A program made the translations under genes and the position numbers. This document shows positions 26,554 through 34,175 of a DNA stretch of 64,000 nt, piece after piece. Position 1 is the stretch's first letter. Every line of letters starts with the position of its first letter. The notes below the pieces were generated by a model, which saw nothing but the letters and a program-made list of their open reading frames with translations, did no database searches and was not told the origin of the DNA. The stretch spans positions 62,001 to 126,000 of the forward strand of contig MKWE01000056.1 of NCBI GenBank assembly GCA_001899585.1, given 5' to 3'. The DNA is from Rhodospirillales bacterium 70-18. GTDB lineage: Bacteria; Pseudomonadota; Alphaproteobacteria; Acetobacterales; Acetobacteraceae.

Positions 26554-27173
26554 GCGGTTTCTCGAACCGGCCGCTGGCGCGCGCCGAGGCGAAGGTGATG
26601 GGCCGGCTGGACCTGACGAAGCGGCTGGTGGCGCTGCTGCGGCACGAGGAGGCGGTGGTCGGCGGCATTGGCAACACCAATTTCGACCTCTGGGCCGCGG
26701 GGCGGCGGCCGCAAAATTTCTACATGCTGGGCAGCATGGGGCTGGCGGTGCCGATCGCGATGGGCGTGGCGCTGGCGCAGCCGCAGCGGCGGGTGGTGGC
26801 GCTGGAGGGCGACGGCTCGATCCTGATGCAGCTCGGCTGCCTGGCGACGGCGGCGAACCTGAAGCAGGGCAATTTGCTGATCGTGGTGATGGACAACGGC
26901 AGCTACCAGATCACCGGCGGCCAGGCGACCGCCACCGGGCTGGGGGCGGACATCGTGGCGATCGCCCGCGGCGCCGGGCTGGCGCAGAGCGCCTGGGCGG
27001 CCGATGAGGCGCATTTCGAGGAGATGGTGGGCCAGGCGCTGGCCGAGCCGGGCCCCTGGCTGATCGGCGTGCGCATCGACATGCAGAAGCCGGTGATCCA
27101 GACCGAACGTGACCCGGCGCAGATCCGCGACCGCTTCATGCGCGGGCTCGGGGTGAAGCCCGCCTGGGGGTGA
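26550..27173 (+). CDS. TPP-dependent 2-oxoacid decarboxylase, C-terminal (PP) subunit, ComE-like
   Basis: 207 residues with the diphosphate-binding motif GDGS at 87-90 and the matching DN at 115-116. It begins with the typical TKRLVALLRHEEAVVGGIGNTNFDLW. It pairs with the preceding PYR subunit to form one active site, converting a 2-oxoacid to aldehyde plus CO2. Known two-subunit enzymes act on sulfopyruvate or phosphonopyruvate; the real substrate here is undetermined. The gene ends about 180 bases before the solute-binding protein gene. Confidence 0.87.
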   Translation: MSGFSNRPLARAEAKVMGRLDLTKRLVALLRHEEAVVGGIGNTNFDLWAAGRRPQNFYMLGSMGLAVPIAMGVALAQPQRRVVALEGDGSILMQLGCLATAANLKQGNLLIVVMDNGSYQITGGQATATGLGADIVAIARGAGLAQSAWAADEAHFEEMVGQALAEPGPWLIGVRIDMQKPVIQTERDPAQIRDRFMRGLGVKPAWG

Positions 27174-27286
27174 GCTCCATCCTGGCCTGGTCGGTCGGAG
27201 AATGCGCAGTCGGCAACGCACGATTTCCGGCCGGCCAGACGGTTTCTTCCGCGAAACCTGTTGACTCCGTTGCGCGCCCGTTCAAC

Positions 27287-27306
27287 CGTAGCGCCGGGAC
27301 GCTACG
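27287..27306. promoter_or_regulatory. Inverted repeat upstream of the solute-binding protein gene
   Basis: CGTAGCG, six spacer bases, then CGCTACG: perfect 7-bp arms. It sits 45 bases before the ATG at 27352 and just downstream of a TTGACT at 27261. It could be an operator for the transporter/amidohydrolase genes or a hairpin in their leader. No regulator gene is adjacent. Confidence 0.35.
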
Positions 27307-27351
27307 ACGCACGCGCGAACAACCAAGGCGGAAAGCAACGGAGGGCGCGAT

Positions 27352-28701
27352 ATGGCTGATCGGACACGGATTCCGGGTGGACTCGGGCGGCGGGACTTCC
27401 TGAAGGCCAGCACGGCGGGGGTAACGCTGGCGGCATTGGGCGGGGCACCCGCATGGGCGGCCGGCACGCCCTGGGCCGATCGCCCGGCCAGCAAGGTCGA
27501 CAAGCTGAACTTCGTCGTCTGGACCTATGGCGACATCTACACGAAGATCGCCGCCAAATTCCAGGCGGATTGGGGAATCCCGGTCGATTCCACCATCTCC
27601 TCGTTCAACGACCACCCGACCAAGCTGATGACCATGTACGCGGGCGGCGAGGCAATCGACGTGTCGCAGTCCTCGCCGTTCTCCTTCCCGAATTTCATCA
27701 GCCAGGACCTGGTGGAGCCGCTGGACGACATGCCCGGCGCCAAGGAATATCTCGCCGACCTTACCGAATCCGCCAAGCAGGTCGCGGTGTATAACGGCAA
27801 GCTGATGGGGCTGCCGTATTTCTCCACGGTCTGGGTGTGGAATTATTACCAGGACATGCTCGAAAAGGCGAAGTTCGAGCCCTTCACCTCGTATGACGGG
27901 TTCATGGAGCAGTGCCGCAAGGCCAAGAAGGACAAGCTCTGCGAATACCCGGTCGCCTGGGTGGCCGGGGTTGGGCTGGAGCAGCTGCCTGGCACCTGGT
28001 ACCAGATGACCTGGAACCGCGGCGGTGTGTTCTTCGACAAGTCCGGCAACCACCAGCTCGGCGACGGCTCGATCGCGCGTGAGACGCTGAAATGGTGGAT
28101 GCAGACCTTCAAGGAGGATCTGGCGGACCCGGAATCGCTGAAGGCGCAGTTCACCACCTCGGCCAAGGCATTCGGTGCGGGCAAGAACCTGTATCGTGGC
28201 CCCAACCACCATTACGGCCTGAACATCGTCAACGACCCCAAGCAGTCGCCGATCGCCGGCAAGGTGAAGGTGCACGGCTCGCCCGGCGACGGCCGCACCA
28301 TCGGCGACTCGCACGTGTATTTCCTATGCACCGCCAGCCGCGACAAGGAATGGGCCTGGAAGCTGCTGCAATACCTGGGCGGCAAGACCAAGGATGGCAA
28401 ATACACCCAGGCGGAAAACCTCGCCCGCGACGCCATGCTCGGCTCGGGCTACAAATCGGTGATGACCAGCAACGTGATCACCGAGGGCTGGAAGCCGTGG
28501 GGCGACCCCGCGAAGATACTGGAGATATGGGACAAGGCCACCTATGTCGGCGAGGTCTGCAACTCCATCTACAAGCCCTGGCACTTCCCCTGGACCGACC
28601 GGCTGAACATTGAGGTGCAGAAGGCGCTGACCGGGCAGATCACCGCCGATACCTGCTGCGACAACCTTATCGCCGCCATCAAGGAGGTCCAGAAGGGTTG
28701 A
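27352..28701 (+). CDS. ABC transporter substrate-binding protein, family 1, Tat-exported
   Basis: 449 residues. The twin-arginine signal GRRDFLKASTAGVTLAAL ends near AWA-AGT. The mature part is a two-lobe periplasmic binding protein of the carbohydrate/polyamine-like family 1 (KLNFVVWTYGDIYTKIAAKF at the start, LMGLPYFSTVWVWNYY in the hinge region). Several aromatic residues (WYQMTWNRGG, KPWHFPWTDR) could line the ligand site. GGAGGG precedes the ATG by six bases. Two permease genes and the amidohydrolase subunits follow on the same strand. Confidence 0.9.
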   Translation: MADRTRIPGGLGRRDFLKASTAGVTLAALGGAPAWAAGTPWADRPASKVDKLNFVVWTYGDIYTKIAAKFQADWGIPVDSTISSFNDHPTKLMTMYAGGEAIDVSQSSPFSFPNFISQDLVEPLDDMPGAKEYLADLTESAKQVAVYNGKLMGLPYFSTVWVWNYYQDMLEKAKFEPFTSYDGFMEQCRKAKKDKLCEYPVAWVAGVGLEQLPGTWYQMTWNRGGVFFDKSGNHQLGDGSIARETLKWWMQTFKEDLADPESLKAQFTTSAKAFGAGKNLYRGPNHHYGLNIVNDPKQSPIAGKVKVHGSPGDGRTIGDSHVYFLCTASRDKEWAWKLLQYLGGKTKDGKYTQAENLARDAMLGSGYKSVMTSNVITEGWKPWGDPAKILEIWDKATYVGEVCNSIYKPWHFPWTDRLNIEVQKALTGQITADTCCDNLIAAIKEVQKG

Positions 28702-28714
28702 GGCGGGATCGTTC

Positions 28715-29674
28715 GTGGTGAGCGTCGCGGCCGCGCGCCCGGCAGCACCGGGCGCGCGTATCGGCGGGGTGGCGTACCGGTTCGGCCGGGAACTGCCGCC
28801 CCGGGTCCTGGGGCTGGTGATGAACCTCCCCACCATGCTAACCCTGGCCCTGGTGCTGGCCTATCCGATTTTCTACGCCGCCTACCTGTCGTTCCATAAG
28901 GTCTCGCTGGCGCAACTGCGCCGCGGCATCTTTCCGTTCGTGGGGTTGGACAACTACCACCGGATCCTGACCGATCCGCTGTTCCTGCTGGCGCTGAAGA
29001 ACACCTTCATCTTCACCGCCTTCTCGGTCACGCTGGAGATCGTGCTTGCGATCGCCATCGCCCTGCTGATCGACCAGAAGCATGTCTGGACCGGGCGGAT
29101 CACCAAGTTCCTGATCCTGCTGCCCTACGCGGTGCCGCCGATCGCCAACGGGCTGATCTGGTCGTTCCTGTATAATTTCGACTTCGGCTTCCTCAACCGC
29201 ATCCTGTTCACGCTCGGGCTGATTCACGAGCCGATCAACTGGTCCGGCGAGCCGTCCACGGCGCTGCTGGCGGTCGCGGTGCCGTATATCTGGCGCACCT
29301 TGCCGTTCGCCATCCTGCTCATCCATGCCGCCCTGCAGGGCATCGACCCGGCGATGTACGAGGCCGCCTCGGTGGACGGCGCCAACGCATTGCAGCGGTT
29401 CCGCCACATCACCCTGCCGCTGCTGGCGCCGGTCATCGTGGTGACGCTGGTGCTGCGCACCTCCTTCGCCTTCGCGGTGTTCGACGAGGTGCTGGCGATC
29501 ACCCAGGGCGGGCCGGGCGACGCCACCTGGGTGGCAGCCTGGTACAGCTACAAGAAGGGCTTCAACCCGCCCTTCGACATCGGTGTCGGCTCCGCCTCGG
29601 CCTTCGTGCTGGCGCTGATCGTGGGCGCGCTGGCGATCGCCTACGTCAAGCTCATCTACCGCCGCATCCAGTAG
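28715..29674 (+). CDS. ABC transporter permease (MalF/UgpA type)
   Basis: 319 residues with six hydrophobic helices. The cytoplasmic EAA loop is YEAASVDGANALQRFRHITLPLLAP (about 219-243). The first helix begins at LPTMLTLALVLAYPIFYAAY. A GTG start is assumed at 28715, 13 bases after the binding protein; an ATG at about 28820 would remove part of the N-terminal tail but keep all helices. It forms a heterodimeric channel with the next gene product. Confidence 0.9.
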   Translation: MVSVAAARPAAPGARIGGVAYRFGRELPPRVLGLVMNLPTMLTLALVLAYPIFYAAYLSFHKVSLAQLRRGIFPFVGLDNYHRILTDPLFLLALKNTFIFTAFSVTLEIVLAIAIALLIDQKHVWTGRITKFLILLPYAVPPIANGLIWSFLYNFDFGFLNRILFTLGLIHEPINWSGEPSTALLAVAVPYIWRTLPFAILLIHAALQGIDPAMYEAASVDGANALQRFRHITLPLLAPVIVVTLVLRTSFAFAVFDEVLAITQGGPGDATWVAAWYSYKKGFNPPFDIGVGSASAFVLALIVGALAIAYVKLIYRRIQ

Positions 29675-29683
29675 GACCGCCCG

Positions 29684-30568
29684 ATGCGCCCCTCTGCCGC
29701 CACCCGCGCCCTGCTGCACCTGGCCAATGTCGCGGTCATCCTGTTCTTCCTGCTGCCGCTGATCGCGGCCCTGATCGGCGCGCTGCAATCCGAGCGCAGC
29801 CTGCAGGCCTCCACCCGCTCGATCCTGCCGCCGGAATGGACGTTCGACAATTTCCGCGTGATCCTGTCAGGCGGCGCCCAAAAGGGCACGATTTTCGACC
29901 AGGCGACCTACCTGCCCGACAACGTCAAGAAGATCTATTACGCCCTGGCCAACAGCGCGGTCATCTCGGTCTCGGTGACGCTGCTCACCCTCGTCTTCGC
30001 CTCGCTGTCCGCCTACACCGTGGTGCGGCTGCACCTGCGCTGGGTGCTGTGGCTGATGAACGTGAATGTGTTCGCCCGCTTCGTGCCGGTGATCGTGCTG
30101 ATGATCCCGCTCTACGTCACCTTCCGCCGGTTCGGGCTGCTCAACTCCATCTGGGGCGTGATCATCGCGCTGACGGGCTTCCTGCTGCCCTACGGCATCC
30201 TGATCCTCGCCCCCTATTTCGCCTCCATCCCGCGGGAGCTGGACGAGGCGGCGCGCATCGACGGCTGTTCGCGCTTCAGCGCCTTCCTGCGCATCACCCT
30301 GCCATTGTCGACGCCGGCGTTGGCGTCCTACGGTGCCATCGTCTTCGTGATCGCCTGGAACGACCTGCTGATCCCGCTGATCCTGAACAACCGCGCGGAG
30401 TTCATGACCTTGCCCGTCGTCATCGCCAGCCTGGTGGGAGATGTCCACGTGTTCTTCAATCTGCTGATGGCGATCTGCCTGATCGCGCTTGCGCCCTCGG
30501 TGCTGCTGGTGCTGCTGCTGCGCAAGTTCGTGGTGCAGGGCCTGGCGGTGGGCGGCGTGAAGGGCTGA
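29684..30568 (+). CDS. ABC transporter permease (MalG/UgpE type)
   Basis: 294 residues, six hydrophobic helices, EAA loop LDEAARIDGCSRFSAFLRITLPLSTP (about 186-211). It starts nine bases after the first permease. No ATP-binding subunit gene occurs in this cluster or elsewhere in the window, so this importer must share an ATPase encoded elsewhere, as some CUT1 sugar importers do. Confidence 0.9.
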   Translation: MRPSAATRALLHLANVAVILFFLLPLIAALIGALQSERSLQASTRSILPPEWTFDNFRVILSGGAQKGTIFDQATYLPDNVKKIYYALANSAVISVSVTLLTLVFASLSAYTVVRLHLRWVLWLMNVNVFARFVPVIVLMIPLYVTFRRFGLLNSIWGVIIALTGFLLPYGILILAPYFASIPRELDEAARIDGCSRFSAFLRITLPLSTPALASYGAIVFVIAWNDLLIPLILNNRAEFMTLPVVIASLVGDVHVFFNLLMAICLIALAPSVLLVLLLRKFVVQGLAVGGVKG

Positions 30569-30570
30569 GC

Positions 30571-30873
30571 ATGTTCCAGTTCGACAAGACCCGCCTCGAC
30601 CTCGCCCGCGAGTTCCGCGCCACCCCCTGGGGCGAGCACAGCCCGGACCTGCAATACCTGCTGAGCCTGATGCGCCGCCCGGGTCCGGAGCCGTACCACG
30701 TGCTGATCACCGACCGCCCGGGCGAACGCTGGACGCTGGCGACCATGCAGCCGGGCAGCAAGTCGCCGCCGCGGCGCACCAACATGGTGTTCACCGACCT
30801 GCGCGCGGCGGAGTGGCATGTGTTCCGCCTGCGATGGGCGCGGCTGGCGGGTGAGGAGTTGCCGTTCGAATGA
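30571..30873 (+). CDS. N,N-dimethylformamidase small (alpha) subunit-like protein
   Basis: 100 residues, ATG two bases after the permease stop and overlapping the start of the next gene by four bases (ATGA). It resembles the small subunit of N,N-dimethylformamidase in its position before the large subunit, its small size and an Arg/Trp-rich sequence (PYHVLITDRPGERWTLATM, WHVFRLRWARL). The described Paracoccus subunit is about 130 residues, so this one is shorter. Assignment rests mainly on the tightly coupled large-subunit gene. Confidence 0.65.
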   Translation: MFQFDKTRLDLAREFRATPWGEHSPDLQYLLSLMRRPGPEPYHVLITDRPGERWTLATMQPGSKSPPRRTNMVFTDLRAAEWHVFRLRWARLAGEELPFE

Positions 30874-33110
30874 ACCGCGTGATGGCCTATTGCGACCGCT
30901 GGACCGTGGCCCCCGGCGAGACCGTCCGCTTCATGGTGAGCTGCCTCGGCGGCACCAGCTACACCGCGCAGATCCTGCGCCTGAAACAGCCCGACGCCGG
31001 GCCGCAGGCCACCCCGTTCGCGCCGGAGCCGGTGGACGCGCCCTGCAACGGCCCGCATGACGGCCGCTTCCAGGCCATCCCCATCGGCTCCTTCGCCGTG
31101 GTGCCGGCCCATCCTGCCCTGGCGCCCGCCGGCAGCTTCACGCTCGCGGCCCACGTGTTCCCCACCACCCCCGCCAAGGGCCGACAGGCGATCATGGGGA
31201 CATGGTGCGAGGTGAGCCAGACCGGCTACGCGCTGGAGATCGACGGCCAGGGCCGGCTGGCCTTCCGCATCGGCGCCGGGCCGGGCCGGGTGGCCGTGGC
31301 CACCGCCGCCCCGCTTAGCACCCGCCGCTGGTACCACGCCGCCGCCAGCTACGACGCCGAGGCCGGCGCCATCATCCTGCACCAGTCGCCGTGCAGCGAC
31401 CACGACTTCCACCCCGAGGCGCCGGCCACCGCCACCGCCCCCGCCGGCTTCGCGCCCGGCGCCGGCGGGCCGCTCGCCTTCGCCGCCCACAGCGCCGGCC
31501 CCGCCGCCGGCCCCTCGCCCTGGGGCGGGCTTGCCTTCGCCGGCCATTTCAACGGCCGCATCGACAGTCCGCGCCTGTGCGCCGGCGTGGCCGACGCGGC
31601 CGCCCGCGCCCTGCTCGCCACCGACCCGCTGAACGCCGCACTGGCCGCAAGCCTTATCGCCGCCTGGGATTTCAGCCGCGACATCCCCACCGAGACCATC
31701 ACCGATATCGGCCCCCGCCGCCTGCACGGCAGCATCGTCAACCTGCCCACCCGCGCCATGCGCGGCCATAACTGGACCGGGCGGGAAACCAACTGGACCC
31801 GCGCGCCGAGGGAATACGGCGCCATCCATTTCCACGACGACGACCTGGTGGACGCCTGCTGGGCCCCCGATTTCGCCTTCACTGTGCCCGAGGGCCAGCG
31901 CTCCGGCGTCTACGCCGCCCGCGTCACCGCCGACGGCTTCGATTTCTGGGTGCCTTTCTTCGTTCGCCCGCCGCGCGGCGCCGCCACGTCGAAGGTGGCC
32001 TTCCTCGCCTCCACCGCCACCTACACCGTCTACCTCAACAACCGCGGCCGCTTCCTCTCGCTGCTGACCGAGCGCTACCAGGGCCGCGTCATGGTGCTGG
32101 ACGAGATCGACTCCCTGCTGATCGAATTCCCAGAGATGGGCCTGTCCACCTACGACCGCCATTCCGACGGCAGCGGCGTCTCCTATTCCAGCCGCCACCG
32201 CCCGCTGCAGAATTTCCGCCCCACCGGCCGGCACTGGAACTTCAACCTCGACCTGTTCATCGTCGACTGGCTGGAAAAGCTCGGCGGCGACTACGACGTG
32301 ATCACCGAGGAAGACCTCCATACCGAGGGCCTGGCCCTGCTGGAGCCATACAGCGTCGTCCTCACCGGCTCGCACCCCGAATACGACTCGCTGGCAATGC
32401 TGGACGCTTTCGAGGCCTATCTGCGCCGCGGCGGCCGGCTGATGTATATGGGCGGCAACGGGTTCTACTGGCGCATCGCCCACCACCCCGCCCGCGAGGG
32501 CGTGATCGAGGTCCGCCGCGCCGAGGGCGGCGTGCGCGCATGGGACACCGAGCCGGGCGAGGCGTTCCACAGCTTCACCGGCGAATATGGCGGCCTCTGG
32601 CGCCGCAACGCCCGCGCGCCGCAGCGCTTGGCCGGGGTCGGCTTCATCAGCCAGGGCTTCGACCATTGCAGCTACTACCGCCGCACGGTGGATGCCGCCG
32701 ATCCGCGCGTGGCCTGGATGTTCGCGGGCGTCGAGGACGAACTGATTGGCGATTTCGGCATCCTGCAAGGCGGCGCCGCCGGCCTGGAGATCGATGCCGT
32801 CGATCCCCGCCTCGGCACCCCCCCGCATGCGCTGGTGGTGGCCCGCAGCGAAAACCATTCCAACACCTACGAACTGGTCGCCGAGGAGGTGCTGATCCCG
32901 CACGGCGCCACCGACGCGGTGATCAACCCGGACATCCACGCCGACCTGACCTTCTTCGAAACGCCCGGCGGCGGCGCGGTGTTCTCCACCGGCTCGATCG
33001 CCTATGCCGGCTCGCTGGCCTGGAACGGCTTCGACAACAACCTGTTCCGCCTGACCACCAACGTGCTGGAGCGTTTCAAATCCCCGATGCCGTTCCCACT
33101 CCCAAAATAA
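30870..33110 (+). CDS. N,N-dimethylformamidase large (beta) subunit family amidohydrolase
   Basis: 746 residues. The N-terminus is a beta-rich region, then a LamG/concanavalin-like domain (about 90-290), then a class I glutamine-amidotransferase-like alpha/beta domain (about 370-745). The characterised Paracoccus enzyme binds a single Fe through two Tyr and one Glu with a nearby His. Matching candidates here are Tyr385 or Tyr388 (TYTVYLNN), Tyr428 (STYDRHSDG), and His502 and Glu504 (GSHPEY), with similar spacing. The family hydrolyses N-substituted formamides. Substrate here is unknown; linkage to an importer and 2-oxoacid enzymes suggests something other than DMF itself. No signal peptide. 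Repeat copy B abuts the stop. Confidence 0.82.
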   Translation: MNRVMAYCDRWTVAPGETVRFMVSCLGGTSYTAQILRLKQPDAGPQATPFAPEPVDAPCNGPHDGRFQAIPIGSFAVVPAHPALAPAGSFTLAAHVFPTTPAKGRQAIMGTWCEVSQTGYALEIDGQGRLAFRIGAGPGRVAVATAAPLSTRRWYHAAASYDAEAGAIILHQSPCSDHDFHPEAPATATAPAGFAPGAGGPLAFAAHSAGPAAGPSPWGGLAFAGHFNGRIDSPRLCAGVADAAARALLATDPLNAALAASLIAAWDFSRDIPTETITDIGPRRLHGSIVNLPTRAMRGHNWTGRETNWTRAPREYGAIHFHDDDLVDACWAPDFAFTVPEGQRSGVYAARVTADGFDFWVPFFVRPPRGAATSKVAFLASTATYTVYLNNRGRFLSLLTERYQGRVMVLDEIDSLLIEFPEMGLSTYDRHSDGSGVSYSSRHRPLQNFRPTGRHWNFNLDLFIVDWLEKLGGDYDVITEEDLHTEGLALLEPYSVVLTGSHPEYDSLAMLDAFEAYLRRGGRLMYMGGNGFYWRIAHHPAREGVIEVRRAEGGVRAWDTEPGEAFHSFTGEYGGLWRRNARAPQRLAGVGFISQGFDHCSYYRRTVDAADPRVAWMFAGVEDELIGDFGILQGGAAGLEIDAVDPRLGTPPHALVVARSENHSNTYELVAEEVLIPHGATDAVINPDIHADLTFFETPGGGAVFSTGSIAYAGSLAWNGFDNNLFRLTTNVLERFKSPMPFPLPK

Positions 33111-33161
33111 ACGAACAAAGTTTTTTTGCTTCTTTTTGTTCACAAAAAGAAGACCTGCCTT
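33109..33161. repeat. AT-rich palindromic element, copy B (right half, 53 bp)
   Basis: AACGAACAAAGTTTTTTTGC followed by the stem CTTCTTTTTG/CAAAAAGAAG (loop TTCA) and an end resembling CTTCCTT (CTGCCTT). It starts on the last two bases of the TAA stop of the amidohydrolase gene and lies between convergent genes. The left half of the element is absent. Confidence 0.8.
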
Positions 33162-33183
33162 TCTTCGAGGAAGTTTTATCTCC

Positions 33184-34161
33184 CTATCGAGTCTGCGACC
33201 ACCCGATATACAACCCGGACGCCACGATAACCGCCGCGCCCACCCAGGTCATCGCGTCCGGCAGGTTGCCGAAGAACAAATATCCCACCGCCACCGAGCC
33301 GATCAGCTGGAAATACTGGAACGGGGAGACCACATTGGCAGGCGCATAGATCAGCGCCCGGGCCACGCAGTAATGCCCCAACGCCCCCAGCACGCCCATC
33401 GAGCAGAACAGCGCCACCGTTGCCGCATCGGCCGGCGTCTTCCATACGAAGGGCAGCACCGCCAGCAGCCCGAACGCGCCCACCACCGAACTATAGATGG
33501 CCGAGGTCTCCGGCGGGTCGAACGGCCCTACGAGGCGGGTCAGGATCTGGTACAGCCCGTAGAAGCTGGCGCTGCACACCACCAGCAGGCTCGCCCAGTG
33601 GAACAGCTCGCTGCCCGGCCGGATCACGATCACCACGCCCACGAACCCCACCGCCAGCGCCGCCAGCCGTCCCGCGTTGGTGCGCTCGCCCAGCATCGGC
33701 CAGGCCAGCGCCGCCACGATCAGCGGCCCCGTCAGGCTGATGGTGGCGGCCTTGGCGATCGGGATGAAGGTGAGGGCCAGGAAAAAGCAGATATTGGAGC
33801 CGAACAGCAACGCCGAGCGCACCACCTGCAACCCCGGCCGGCGCGAGCGCAGCATGCCCAGCCCGTATCTCGGCAGGAAGGCCGCCGACATGAACACGAT
33901 ATGTCCGAACGCCCGCGCCCACGACACCTGCACCGAGTTGTAATGCGCGCCCAGCAGCTTGGCGACGCCGTTCATCACCGGGAACAACAGGCCGGACAGG
34001 CAGATGAACAGGATGCCGAGCAACACCCGCCGCTCGGCGCCGCTGCGTGCCGGCCGGGCGGCCGCGGCAGTCGAAGGCGCTGGCCTCACACGGCTGGTCC
34101 CGGAAATCCCATGGCCGGCACGATGCGGTGGAAACGCCCGGCGGGCAACCGGGCGCTCCAT
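33184..34161 (-). CDS. DMT-superfamily (EamA) transporter
   Basis: About 325 residues with ten predicted hydrophobic helices in two EamA repeats. The first begins at LLGILFICLSGLLFPVMNGVAKLLG, and the second contains FYGLYQILTRLVGPFD. Typical roles are efflux or uptake of small metabolites. The first 45 residues are polar and may not be translated, but no better start codon is evident. It starts 15 bases after the EmrB-like gene stop on the same strand. It converges on the amidohydrolase cluster and could still serve it. Confidence 0.88.
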   Translation of the reverse strand: MERPVARRAFPPHRAGHGISGTSRVRPAPSTAAAARPARSGAERRVLLGILFICLSGLLFPVMNGVAKLLGAHYNSVQVSWARAFGHIVFMSAAFLPRYGLGMLRSRRPGLQVVRSALLFGSNICFFLALTFIPIAKAATISLTGPLIVAALAWPMLGERTNAGRLAALAVGFVGVVIVIRPGSELFHWASLLVVCSASFYGLYQILTRLVGPFDPPETSAIYSSVVGAFGLLAVLPFVWKTPADAATVALFCSMGVLGALGHYCVARALIYAPANVVSPFQYFQLIGSVAVGYLFFGNLPDAMTWVGAAVIVASGLYIGWSQTR

Positions 34162-34175
34162 ACGCCGTCGGGTGG

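Noticed and set aside
30456-33143. Long minus-strand open frame opposite the DMFase-like gene (895 codons)
   Set aside because: Low-complexity Gly/Val/Ala composition and no start signal; the plus strand has clear family motifs and coupled starts.
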